From Anisakis pegreffii (taxonomy: Eukaryota; Nematoda; Chromadorea; Rhabditida; Anisakidae): a stretch of DNA of 64,000 nt. This document shows positions 43,570-57,009 of this stretch, piece after piece. The stretch spans positions 1 through 64,000 of the forward strand of contig JAPYMA010001350.1 in assembly GCA_035041965.1 (NCBI GenBank), read 5' to 3'. A program made the position numbers and the translations under genes. How positions within the stretch are numbered: the first letter of the stretch is position 1; each line of letters starts with the position of its first letter. The notes under the pieces were generated by a model. That model made no database searches. It worked only from the letters and a program-made list of their open reading frames with translations, and was not told the origin of the DNA.

Positions 43570-45055
43570 GGCACTCTTGTCATTGTGCTGACGAAACGTT
43601 AACAGTGAGCAAAAATTTTTCCAAGTCCAAGATCTCTCATATGAAGGCCACTGTATGCGTCTATTGATTACATCGCATCTCTCTTTTGTTGTACTCCGTC
43701 TCGGCCTCTCTCTCATTTGCGTCGTACTACATTTTCATTACGCGTCTGCTCGGCTGCATTATTTCTTCTGGCGAATGTATTAAGGTGAACGTTATGATAT
43801 AAGTTTTGGTTTATGATTTTGGTGGCCCTAAAGAGGGCCGTTGGGTTTAAGGTCCACTGTTCTTGCTCCATTTTATATGGGGTACATTTCTGCGATCTGC
43901 TTTCACAAGTTGTACAAGCAGTCTTCCCCTCCAAATTCTTTTTTCCAAACGAACTCCTCCACATAGCTCACCAATAACCCGCGATCAGTGCCAAACCTGG
44001 ATTGGTGCTTCTTTTTTTTCGGCAAAAGAGTATCGGCGTTCCTTCTTTCAACCGGTACCATGAAACACCGATTGCTGTTCCTTTCGACTCCACCGAAAAT
44101 CCATTGATGATCTGTCACTCTCCCGACATTATACTTCCGTCGAGTCAGCACAGTTTCATCGATTTCAACCACGCGTCCAGGTCCTCCGATGCGCACTGGA
44201 TGATCGATGTGGTGCTGCACGGCAACCTCGCGAAAATAATTCATCCACTCCACCAACGTATGCGACCCCAACATACTGCCGTCTTTTCTCTTCATTTCAC
44301 GCTGAATATCGGAATATGTCAGCCTTTCTATACACCAATAATACGACAGCTGAAATGCTTCCTTTGGCGTTAAATGACGATCTTCTATGAACGTTCCTAC
44401 CAAATAACCAACCGCTTTCCTGCAGCCTTCCATTGTACAACGATAAACTTTACTTCTTCCACACCTCACCATTCTCATCTCCCCGCCACACTCGCACGCA
44501 AGAACAGTGGTTTTTCCGTGCATCAAACCAAGTGATACAAACCACTCTGCAAAGTCGCCGTCCTCCATGGCGCATTTTCCAAGAACATCACCAAGAGCGA
44601 AACCGCGAAGTTCTTCCATATCGTCACACAAATATTGATGTTTCCATAGTTTCTGATAGCTTTAAATAGTGACTTGTGAAAGGACTGGTTTATTTAAAAC
44701 CATGAAAACGTACCCCGGGGTCCGTTAACCGATTTCTCTAAGCTGGATTCCTTTGCTATAACGGATTTTTGTAATCTTCGTGAAACAATAGAATGATGCT
44801 TTCCGAGTATACGTAATCACTGATAATTCTGTCGCATTCTATAGTGTACACACTACCTCCAATTTGTCGTTATCTCTGTCTCTCCATCGTCTCCATTAAA
44901 AAAACTCTCTCAGCCATCAGACGGATATGGTGAGCGATACAAGCGATCTTTGTAATGAAAGCAGACAGAAAAGTGAGATGAGAGAGCTCTCTCTTTCGGA
45001 CTTTGAAAATTTTCGCTCGTTTTTAACGTTTCGTCAGCACAATGACAAGAGTGCC
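43570..45055 (-). mobile_element. Merlin-family (IS1016/IS1595-related) DNA transposon, 1486 bp
   Basis: Perfect 33-bp terminal inverted repeats (43570-43602 and 45023-45055) begin GGCACTCTTGTCATTGTGCT and stay similar for some 40 bp further. The element is flanked by an 8-bp direct repeat, CAGTTTGA, at 43562-43569 and 45056-45063. The single-copy CAGTTTGA at 37628-37635 in the rabphilin C2A exon is the paralogous empty site. It encodes a Merlin-type transposase on the minus strand. GG termini and 8-9 bp duplications are standard for Merlin. The identical TIRs imply a fairly recent insertion. Confidence 0.95.
43903..44631 (-). CDS. Merlin transposase with internal deletion
   Basis: A 242-codon open frame. 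The N-terminal half carries a zinc-ribbon-like region (ACECGGEMRMVRCGR, then YRCTMEGCRK) and a helix-turn-helix-like region (LTYSDIQREMKRKDG). The DDE (RNase H-like) core begins with the first catalytic aspartate in VVEIDETVLTRRK and the conserved HQWIFGGVERNSNRCF and VPVERRNADTLLP. After LLP the frame jumps through a lysine run to RFGTDRGLLVSYVEEFVWKK, which is the normal C-terminal end of this family. The segment that should carry the second aspartate and the last catalytic residue is absent. The reading frame survived the deletion, but the product should not be able to cut DNA. Family proteins are usually somewhat longer (about 280-300 aa). Confidence 0.9.
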   Translation of the reverse strand: MCDDMEELRGFALGDVLGKCAMEDGDFAEWFVSLGLMHGKTTVLACECGGEMRMVRCGRSKVYRCTMEGCRKAVGYLVGTFIEDRHLTPKEAFQLSYYWCIERLTYSDIQREMKRKDGSMLGSHTLVEWMNYFREVAVQHHIDHPVRIGGPGRVVEIDETVLTRRKYNVGRVTDHQWIFGGVERNSNRCFMVPVERRNADTLLPKKKKHQSRFGTDRGLLVSYVEEFVWKKEFGGEDCLYNL

Positions 45056-45384
45056 CAGTTTGATTTGTTGTATTTACCGGATGAAAGCCAGCTCAATATT
45101 AAGCTTATACAAGCGAGGGTTCGTTTGCTTGTGAATCTTTCCATTTGAAGAGAATGAAACAAGATGAATTTGTATATAGATTTTCATGATATTCTCTGCA
45201 CCACATCACTACCTTCTATGAATGAAATTATCATTGAACAACGATAACTTCCAATGAATTAGTAACTTCATAAAAGAACACTATTTTCAGAATTTAAAAG
45301 CAATGGATAAAAACGGCTTCTCGGATCCGTATGTGAAATTCTACTTAATTCCGGGTGCAGCTAAGGTGAACATTATGTGTTTAC
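45056..45384 (+). pseudogene. duplicated rabphilin fragment, 3' half (rest of C2A exon, intron, next exon)
   Basis: After the target duplication (45056-45063), 45064-45384 is identical, as far as I can see, to 37636-37956 of rabphilin over 321 bp. It includes the end of the first C2A exon (to 45118), the whole intron and the [13 protein letters not shown] exon (45291-45365) with its donor. No other C2 exon follows: the sequence switches at about 45385 to a copy of the 40390-40903 region. It therefore cannot make a complete C2 domain. Confidence 0.93.
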
Positions 45385-45388
45385 GTTC

Positions 45389-45905
45389 TCTATATCTCCT
45401 TAAAGACGATTGCTTTTTACGTTCAACTCGAACAATCGTTATTGTGCATCACCAACGATCACTCTCGATCATCTATCTCTACAATAGGTGAATTCACCTT
45501 ATTGCCGACATTGCATTATTCTTCCGAATTTACACCAATTTTTATCGTCAGCACAGTGCAAAACAACTTTGAACACATAAATTTGTGCAAACAACTCGAT
45601 GAATGCGCGAAATTACCGCAAAAATTCCATCTCAAACATAACAGCAAATTTACATTTTATTGTGGTGCGTTTTATGTCCAAAATGAAACATTAAAAAAGA
45701 GAAGCATTTTATAAAAATGAGAGTAAAAAAATAGGTGACTATTCATCTGCTGAATTTTACAATATAGAACTATGCAAACAGTTAGATAATTACTCGACCA
45801 ATGTAAGTTTTTATAAATAGAACTATCCGAAAGTATCATTCAAAAGTGTTTCTAGGATGGACTGAAAACGGAAACAGCCACTGAAAAAACTCAAACTCTG
45901 TATTG
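45389..45905 (+). repeat. copy of the 40390-40903 block
   Basis: This matches 40390-40903 with scattered substitutions and a few small indels. It starts four bases after the copied C2A segment ends, so two pieces that lie about 2.4 kb apart in the original locus are fused here. The frame 45442-45714 corresponds to the C-terminal part of the original 118-codon frame, with the same stop. Confidence 0.92.
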
Positions 45906-46761
45906 TTTCAAGACGAAGGACAAACCACAGAGAAACAACAGAGCAAAACTGCTTCCAGATACATGTGACTCTTTGTTCCAGATAAATTAATTTAACCAAC
46001 TGACTTACATTTTCAAATCGAATAATACAATATATTATTTCAAAAGTTTCTTTTGTGAATTTGTATAAATGTTATACATTCGACACCGAACAAAACTTTC
46101 ACCTGAAATTAGATCTCAGAAAGAATATACAACGAATTATTGCAATCGGTTTTCGTTTTGCTCATGAATTTGTTCAGGGTGACTTTCAAGTACGATTGTT
46201 GGTATGGTCACGTCGAAACACGATCCATTCTCGCGTTCCATCTTGAATTTACCCCTAAACATTCACTTCACTCACATTCTTCCATGCAACAAAATATTTA
46301 AAAATAACCAGGTGCTGACAGCTACAGTAAAACTACACCAAAACTGCATTCACGTGGAATGCGTTATCTTTATCATTATCAAGACTGCAATTGAGTCCGT
46401 CAATAGTGAACCGACAACTACGCTCGTTTTTATTTCTATTACAATTATTTTTGTTTCCGACAATCAAGTTATGGAAAAAAATCGAACCACATATGCGCTC
46501 CTTTCGGCTGTGGCAAATCAACAGTGCTACTGAACTGGAAAGCTGGTTCTTGAGGTGATAATCGAGGATTCTGGAATAGAAAATATACAAACGGTATGAA
46601 TAAAGCACTCAAAGATAACACAGTTTATGACTGGGCCGAATAAAAAAATGAAACCCTTTGAAATGTTTACTGAATGATTTCACATGTTCAAATGAAGATA
46701 TTTACTAGATTGATTGACTAATATCATTTAGAGATATTTACTGATTTCAAAAAGATTTCAA

Positions 46762-47049
46762 ATGAACGAAACGAATTTAATGAAACCAATGAACGAAGCA
46801 AAAAGAACGTACAGTGCCTACAACTCCATGTCCACTAACTTGTTGCATATTATTCAAACTGAATACTTTCATTGCTCTTTCACGCAACACCACCGTACTC
46901 TTCTCCAAATTCTCCAGTCGGATTACATAACGCCACTTAAAAAACGATTGTTTATATTATGGAGTCAAATAATTACTCATTACAAAATTGATCTATTTGA
47001 TCGCATTGAATTAGAAAGAATGGGTAATCACATGCTCACAATCAACTGA
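46762..47049 (+). other. unrecognised ORF of 95 codons
   Basis: The frame begins MNETNLMKPMNEAKRTYSAY and ends LERMGNHMLTIN. Residues LLHIIQTEYFHCSF and LLQILQSDYITPLKKRLFIL look protein-like, but no domain is recognised and no splice partner was identified. It points toward the minus-strand gene at 47.2-48.3 kb. Confidence 0.25.
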
Positions 47050-47199
47050 TTCACAGAGATTATGAACACAATGAACTAACGCAGTGTTTCTGTTGACCAC
47101 CAATAACATTTGCTCCAAGATAAAACGTTGTTACGGTCACCTGAATAAGGAAGGATTCGTGAGTGTGATGAAAGTGAATAAAAAGTGAATAATCAATTT

Positions 47200-48298
47200 T
47201 CCAGTGTGTAACTCCGTAGCTAACCCAATCACGCCAAAAATTCGAAACTTTTTCTTGAGTTCTTGAATGGCATTAAAAATTCCTGAACAATATGGACTCT
47301 GAAGTGATGCTGCGATTTTTGAAAATATTACAGTTTGAAAGGTTTGTTGGTATACAAGCGATGGCATCAGAAAGAATCACATTCATACTGGTCCTTGACG
47401 TTTCGCAAACGAACAAGCAATAAAAAACTGAAGCAAAATGAAAACAGTTCTAGCATTAACCTGTATTCCATCTGTTGTCTCCTTATAAACTTCTTGAGGT
47501 GATAACCATGACCGCTGACTGGCCAAATAGTTCGGCATTAACTCTTTCCGAATTGCGAATTGCAAATCTCAATTTTTGAATGGTTTCGATTAATCTTTTT
47601 CTACAAAGAATCAGTTTGCAGCAATTTGCAACTGTTTCCATCGCAATTTTCATCAACATTTCAAGTATTCGTTCGGTAAATATCAATCAAAATTCAGATG
47701 TACAAATGATCCGATAGTGCCATGTTTGCTTGAATATCTCCTAAGCCGCATACAATATCAACCATATTACCGATCCCAACACGATCTCTTATCAATAAAA
47801 TATCAATAACAGAAATAAATGATTGACAGCATCGGGAGAGAATTATTGGCTTAAGATTGTGAGCAAAAAAACCTTTCTGATTCAGTTTATCGGGTACAAC
47901 TTCGAAGATTCGGTCGAACAGATCATGATCAATCGGTTTTGTTTCATTTGAGCTGAATGGAATAATTTCGTCGTGTGCCACGCAATCCATACCATTTATC
48001 ACCGTCAATAACTTTTCGCCACGAACACTCGCTTCACCCAAATACGTCGTTATATCCACTGGAAAACGCTGAAAAGCTACAGTTAATTAACCGCAGCCAA
48101 TAATATCACCCATAGATCTGCTAATAACATAACAACTTATTTATTGCAAAGTTTGCATAAGCTATAAAAACTAGCGAAATGATTTCAATATGTATAAGAA
48201 GCAAAATTGAACGAGAATGTACCATGGATCGCCAATCACCACGATGTATCAATACCTGATAATAGGGCAAAACATCAGTTTTTGATATCACATCACCT
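47200..48298 (-). CDS. unrecognised multi-exon gene
   Basis: Minus-strand exons that join in phase: 48298-48223 (DVISKTDVLPYYQVLIHRGD, then WRSM), 48068-47704 (RFPVDITTYLGEASVRGEKL to GLGDIQANMALSDH), and from 47600 (KRLIETIQKLRFAIRNSERV) to an uncertain donor near 47520-47500. A further exon-like stretch at about 47315-47210 encodes SPYCSGIFNAIQELKKKFRI. The main exon is 365 bp with clean GT-AG borders and a long uninterrupted frame, so a real gene is likely. No start codon or stop is assigned. VDIVCGLGDIQ resembles a methyltransferase motif I (VDxGxGxG) only loosely, and I do not assign that function. Confidence 0.5.
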
Positions 48299-48849
48299 CT
48301 GCAATTTCATACTCATTGAATGAACCCCTAAAGAACAATCGTAGTAGTGAAAATAACATAAGCTATAGTTAGTGTCGCAGTCTCTTTTACGATCATTTTA
48401 GTGGACTGCATATTCTGAGAGCATTTTATTCACTGACCAGGAAACGAAATAAAAATAAATAAATTTATGTTGAAAGCTCGACGATGAAGCATCTGAACGC
48501 TCGAACGTGCCACTGAGTAAATGCATAAACGAACAGAAAATTGCTCACTTTGGTGACGTCTTTGGTTTTTCGTGTAACGGGCACTTGAATGAGCAAATAA
48601 CAATACCGCGATAGGCAAATACCTTATGCAGAAACAACTGAAAGGATCAGTAACAATGTGATCATTAATTATAACGCTGAGTGATACAATCAAATTATTT
48701 AAGGCTTTTGTTGTTAATCGAGTCCGAATGGAAATATCTGAGACTTTAGCGCTTCAAATGAAAAAATCGTTCAGTGCTACGAAAACGGCACTTCCGTCGA
48801 ACAAGTCAGTACGAGCCGGACTGAACAATTATACTACCACAAGCGAAAC

Positions 48850-49079
48850 ACTCATTCACCTGTCCAGCATCGTACGGACCCTCAGAAAGTTTCTTGAGTG
48901 GAAGTAAACGACCAATTTCTTTTAACGATGCACCATTATTGCCAGCGTTAGCTGTAGTACCCGAACCACGAAACCTTCAAAATCGTTCTCTTGTTGAAAA
49001 AGAGAAAACAGCTGAGCTGAGTGCGAACAATAGTTTAAACTTGATGCATGCAAAATGTCGTTTTTTTAAGATGGAATGA
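48850..49079 (+). other. possible coding exon, unrecognised
   Basis: An open frame with protein-like composition: ASYGPSESFLSGSKRPISFN, then DAPLLPALAVVPEPRNLQNR and SLVEKEKTAELSANNS. The end at 49079 is simply a stop. It has no confirmed splice partners, and no family is recognised. Confidence 0.3.
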
Positions 49080-49770
49080 TGCAAAACGAATTATTTGAAA
49101 ACATAATTGCACTCCAATCAACGCAACCTCGCTTGTCGTCGTGCTGATGAACCGAAAAGGCGTACTGTCGAATAAATATTGAAAGTCGTCCTCGCTGAGG
49201 ACAGCACACTAGTCATACCCTTAATGTGTTGTAATAGCTTACATGAACAGATATTAATAGTTGACAAACATACTCCATCAACGTCTGCACGAAGATAGAA
49301 CAGAAAATATGAATTGAGATAAAATTCAAGATTTGCGAAGAGTTCAGTTAGGTGTTTCCCAACTAACTACTGAAGCAATTTTTGAGCAATGGAAACATAA
49401 TAAACACAAAGACATTGAAGATTTACATCATGAAGCGGAAAAATATGAGTTTATCTGATCGAATTGTCTTCGGCCTATGAAAAATTCTGATGTGAGGAAC
49501 GACTTTTGAATCAGAAAAATTTTCGAAAAATGAAAAACAACATTGAACATTCAATGCTCAAAACAGATACATAAGACAATAAAATAAATGCGAAAGTATT
49601 TGATGTGATCGATCTTGCGAATGATAATAAAAGCAAATAAGCTGACGAAGAGTGTGGTAAAAACTTTTATAACAGTGTGACTGATAAGCAAGAATATCAT
49701 ATGATACAACATAATATATAAGTCAAATCACTAAATATAACAATTGAATGGAATATGGCATGAACTCTCT

Positions 49771-52177
<2,407 letters not shown>

Positions 52178-52180
52178 CTA
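52178..52180 (-). promoter_or_regulatory. probable trans-splice acceptor of coq-5
   Basis: On the minus strand CTTGTAG lies immediately before the start ATG. If it is used with a spliced leader, the mRNA has no 5' UTR of its own. It could instead join an upstream cis exon, but the presequence begins cleanly at this ATG. Confidence 0.4.
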
Positions 52181-53765
52181 CAAGATTCAAAGAATAAATT
52201 CTATTAAATCAAGTTTCGCTATCAATAACATACGAGCACAGTGCACTGCATTCGTGACAGCTTCTCAAATACCAATTTGGAAGTCACTCATAAACAAGCG
52301 AGGTTGAAATGCTGCAACCCACTTATCACAATCAATATAACTGTTATTGTTGCTAACAGCAAAAATACTACAGTAAAAATACAACAGATAAATAATAACA
52401 AGCACCTACAATGAAATTACTGACACTCAACAGATAAGAAGCAACAAAGAGTAGTGACGGAAACGGACGATCTGCCACGATGTCAGGAAACGTTCAAAAG
52501 ATGATTTAGTTTATGATCGAGTTTACCAACTTGAGTGTAGGATCAAACTTCAGATAAGGCTTAAAGTCAATCCTGGACCTGAGTATAACCTGAGTGGAGG
52601 TGCCCACATTTTTTCACACGCGTTTGTTAAGACTCAATTTTCAGCACATAAAGCGTGATTAATTTTGTTAGTCAATCAAAAAATGAGTCGGAGCAACCAT
52701 TTTATACCTGGTGGAATGTCAACCTTTTTATACCAGATGGAATGTCAGCTACACTATATGATCTACCGATGAGAAAGTGCGAATGAGACCAAACGTTAAG
52801 CAAGAAAAATTATAGATGTTGCGGACAAGGCTCGTGTGATTGATCAACGCTGTGTAAGCATTGATTGCAGAGATAGCTCCGTTGGCAAACAGACCTATTG
52901 CTGTATAAAACAACAAAGCAGATATGCCCGCCTATCAGAGAGGTCACTGCCGCTTGTTGTTCCTTATTCTTAATTAGTGAACGGAAGTTGGAAAGCGTAA
53001 GTTGCAGGGTATTTTAGGGTAGTTGGCGATTGTAACAATGGCATTTTTATTCGATCGAGACTGTGTAAATGAGTAGTGTTAGTTGACTCATGTCATGTGC
53101 CTAATTATTCGGTAATAATTCCTGTCATGCGGTATTTGGTATGGTGAGCTCCTCTTTTAACTACGAACCCGTACGTGCTCAATTCCTTCCACTATTGCTA
53201 GACGCCGCTTTCTAAACTTTCTGAATGCCTGAGAAGAATCCTCCGCTTCTCCATCCGAAGTTATTCTCTTTTTTAATGAAATTTTGGGTAACGATTTTTG
53301 CGGATTCCTCTCATAGTGAAATTTAGGTGCCATCGGGTTTCGCCAGTTCTAGAAGACAAGAATGAAATAAGTACTTTCTTATAATATTTTGCCTTCCTTA
53401 TAGCCATCTCACTTATAATCTACCTATAAAATTTCTTACGATGTGTGAGCAGGATCGCACTTTATTCAGAAATAATTTTTCAAGCATTACTCTCTTGTCA
53501 GTAGGAAAAATGAAAACATGAAGTTTTATGGTGTTGTTGCATTTTGCTTGTTGAAAGAAACAGGCATCATACAAACGATGATTATAGCATATCCAGTAAC
53601 GTTCCATCTTTCACTGATTCATCGTCATCGTTCGACTACGTGTTATCGATTGAACGTGTTGTCGTCATATCTATATTTAAGGAAGCATTGAAGATTTCCT
53701 CAAAGAAGTCTATTTGATATCTTTCGAAATAACAAAAACATTTATCTCTACTAAACATTCGTCAA
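52181..53765. other. divergent intergenic region between coq-5 and the ING gene
   Basis: About 1.6 kb between two divergent genes, so it probably contains both promoters. It has a short tandem pair at about 52708-52754 (TTTTATACC plus TGGAATGTCA in both units). A GC-richer patch at 52840-52960 reads as a hydrophobic frame on the minus strand (LLFYTAIGLFANGAISAINA) but has stops on both sides. No gene is supported here. Confidence 0.4.
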
Positions 53766-55931
53766 ATGGAGACAACGCCATCAGTTCAGTGTGGTTTGCC
53801 ACCAAATGTGTCGTTGAATGCAGTTGATAACTTATGGGAACGATACAAACCAATTAACGAATATTTGAAGGTATTTCAGCTTGTAACTGAAAATTATCCC
53901 ATCCGTTCTTGCTTCTCGATCATCGTGTTGTTTCGCTCCTATCAGCAGTCACGATAAATTTGCTCTAACTTTCTTATCGTATTCGTGAATAAGAAAAGTT
54001 TGTAGGATTGCGTAAAAATGTATGTGAAAGAAATAATTGCACTTACGATACGCAATTTTACTGCATTCGAATGTTCTACGAATGTTCATGCATTGAAATA
54101 TCCTAATTCTGTTTTCAGAAGCCATTAGGTGAAATGTTGGATCTGGACGTAGCGTATAAAATATGTTTACAACATTTAATGGCCACAAAAAGATTACTCC
54201 AGCAAAAGGTTCTCTTTGCTTTGTTGTGGTGCATCGTTATCGTTAACCTATTATTTCGTTCACATATTTACAGTCCTTATAGCGGTGAAATTGCTTTCGA
54301 ATGAATCAGTATTTGTTTTTATTTATGTACTTATAATTAGTTTGTTTATTGTTTGTTTGAACGTTTATATTTGAAAAAATCTAGCATTTCTGTCTATTGA
54401 CGTAAATAGCTGAATGCTTTTGATTCCATTTCGAATTCATCTTATCCCGTAAACTGATGTACTGATTAATGCTAATGCTTTCAGAATCTAACCGCTAACG
54501 AGATTAATAGGCTGCTAGATAAAGTAGAGCGTGAGCTGGTTCTAGCGCAGAAGATAGCATTTTGGAAACGAGATGTGCTCATTTCAACTGACAGACAACT
54601 GTTTAGTTTTACCGGGCGGAAAAGTAAACCTAAAATCGAAAAAGGTTGTTCTTTTGAACGCAGTTGAAATATTTAAGATATGCTTTCACATGGTAACCAT
54701 GAATAATTAGACCCTGACGCATAGCGTTCGAAACCTTGATATTTTCATATAAAGGTGGAATTGACCTTGATTTTTCTGTTCTCGAAAATTATTTTTATGT
54801 AGAAACACGATTATTTGTGCTTTCCAAAATATTTTCCTTTCCTCGGCCACAGTCAAGCGAACATGTATATGTGCATAATTTTTCGTATAGTGCTAGGTAT
54901 GTTCACAAAATGACTATGTCGATTGAATGAAATCAATATTCTTCAGTTGTAACAGTGAAGCCAAAGGTTCGAACCAAGAAGACGGTAACGTCGAATGTCA
55001 AAGACAATGTCCGCCGTTCCGAAAGACGATCGCCGTTTGTGGTCAAATCAAAAGAGAAAGATATTTCTGCTCCGGTAGTCGTTACCCCTGAAACGGTGAA
55101 TTTTCCTTTCGGAGAGTTCCACCTGATAGGAGTTTGCTTGAAAGCTGTCCTTATCTAAGCGCGATTGTTACCGACTAGTTGTAGTTTACGTTCAATAATA
55201 CGAGAGCTTTAAATCTTTCTTAATATACACACTCCATTCATTCATAAAACTGTATTTGGTGTTATGAATATAAATGTGTGTGATCTTACAGAATATCTCA
55301 TTAACGTGCCGCACGAAGAGGAAAGCCAAAGAAATGGACAATAGCCCAGAAAATAGTGCTGCCACAAATTCACCAAACGCGACATCAACTATTCCTAAGA
55401 AACGAACAAGTGGTCGTTTGGTGAAGTCGTCAGCTCGAAAGAAACAACTTGCCAATAATCCTATTAATACGTCAGCTTCTGCGTTACCTACTGATGAACC
55501 TACTTATTGCCTGTGTGAACAGGTACAACTTTATATGTCGAATGAAACTTTCCTCTGATGCGTAAATTGTAAGCATGTGTGAGGAGAAATGATCGTCATC
55601 TGAATACTTCATATTTTCCACGAGATTGCTAAATATATCCATTCATCGTCTCATTTTCTCAATCTATAATAAAGACACTGAACAAGAATTTTTGTGCTGC
55701 TATTTTTTTGACAAATTTTATTCGGTTACCTAATTGATTGGTTTGAATAATGAGAAAGATAACTTTCAGATATCATTTGGTGAAATGATTGGATGTGACA
55801 ATGAGAAGTGCTTAGTGGAGTGGTTTCATTTCGAATGCGTTCAGCTGAAGGTGAAACCGAAAGGTAAATGGTACTGTCCGTTGTGTCGTGGCGATCGCTT
55901 CAACGTGCTTAAATCCTCACTCGCTCGATAG
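53766..55931 (+). CDS. ING-family (inhibitor of growth) PHD-finger chromatin protein
   Basis: ING proteins are subunits of histone acetyltransferase or deacetylase complexes and read H3K4me3 through a C-terminal PHD finger in the nucleus. Six exons with consistent phases: 53766-53870, 54119-54208, 54485-54644, 54947-55095, 55292-55522, 55770-55931, 298 aa. The N-terminal helical region ([34 protein letters not shown]) corresponds to the ING dimerisation segment. A basic, low-complexity middle follows ([37 protein letters not shown]), a likely nuclear-localisation and DNA-contact region. The PHD finger is intact: [40 protein letters not shown], giving the Cys4-His-Cys3 zinc ligands and the aromatic cage positions (Y, W). 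It resembles ING1/ING2/ING3-type proteins; which member is orthologous cannot be settled here. Confidence 0.93.
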
Positions 55932-56734
55932 TGAATATCGCTTATCGTTTCGTATATCGTGACAAATTCAAACATTCTCATTTCAATGAAATTTCAGTAT
56001 TGTTGAACCTTATTTCTTGTGTTTTCTCTGAACACTGAATCGAATTAATGATGCGTTCAGTTCTCTACCTCACTCATGTAAATATTCATTGGTGCATGGA
56101 CCATTTCACGTGAATATTTTGAAATTTCATGTAATTTTTATTCAATTTTCGAATGTTTCCATCTGATATCGTTCATGTCGTAGCTGTGAAAAATAGTGTA
56201 TGATTGTTCACCAATTTAGATTCATTAGTTATTCAGTAGTCGTGTGTAAAATTGTAGTTTTTCATAAAGTCGAAATTCTCCTTATAAATTTTTGTAGATT
56301 AACGTTTATAAATGTACTTATCGTTTGCATCGATTCATTATAATGATCTATCTGATTATGTATTTTGTGGGTTTTGCGTTAGTTTCTCTCGTCAGATTTG
56401 TCATGTGATGGTTTCAAATTGTACTATCTGTAAATCATCTTTCCTCAATTTGGTAATTCTGCAAATATTTTCACTGAAGTTGCTATGTTCAATATTTTTC
56501 GAAAAATTCTCCATGAATTTACGACTGTATTTTGTCGTTTTTAAAGCGAATTAGTCTGCTGTTATTTTTAACAGCTGGATATAGCTTCAGAATATTATAT
56601 GGTTATCGCTACTGAGATGATGAGCGAACAGTGTTCACCTGAAGTGTTGTTACTGTTTGTCACGAACTTGTGAATAATTCACTCATTTTTGAATGGTCAC
56701 TCGTCGAGTCTCGTTTTACGCACTGAAAGCTGTA

Positions 56735-56740
56735 AATAAA
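56735..56740 (+). terminator. AATAAA signal, possible ING-gene 3' end
   Basis: A canonical signal about 800 nt after the ING stop, 270 nt before the next gene's start. A long 3' UTR would be needed, so an earlier non-canonical signal may be used instead. Confidence 0.25.
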
Positions 56741-56960
56741 TCGTAATTTTCTGTGATATTAAAATACATTGCGATTATTATTGTGTTGTGTAATTGCACT
56801 TCCCTTTCTTAACTGTTAACAAAATGCAGCGCAGCATATTTGTGTAGTGGTAATTTTGTTACTGCATTGGAACAGCGATGCTGATATTTGCATATACCTG
56901 TTGCTTTTACTAATCAGTTTCGTTCTTTCGGGTTTTTAAATTCATTCATTCCTCGAAAAC

Positions 56961-56968
56961 ATTTTCAG
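56961..56968 (+). promoter_or_regulatory. probable trans-splice acceptor of the PYM gene
   Basis: ATTTTCAG, the textbook nematode 3' splice signal, lies 41 nt before the PYM start codon with no open frame leading into it. That would give a 5' UTR of 41 nt after leader addition. Confidence 0.45.
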
Positions 56969-57009
56969 TGATTATTCTTATAGAATTTTCAAATAATTAA
57001 CCTAAAGAT

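Noticed and set aside
44002..44373. Plus-strand ORF of 123 codons inside the Merlin element
   Set aside because: Antisense shadow of the transposase, which has clear homology on the minus strand.
47704..47780. Methyltransferase motif I in VDIVCGLGDIQ
   Set aside because: The motif is loose (VDxxCGxGD), and the regions around it lack other SAM-binding motifs, so no function is claimed.
52840..52960. Hydrophobic minus-strand frame (LLFYTAIGLFANGAISAINA) as a membrane-protein exon, or a structural RNA gene
   Set aside because: Stops lie close on both sides, splice borders are poor, and no known snRNA or spliced-leader RNA sequence is present.
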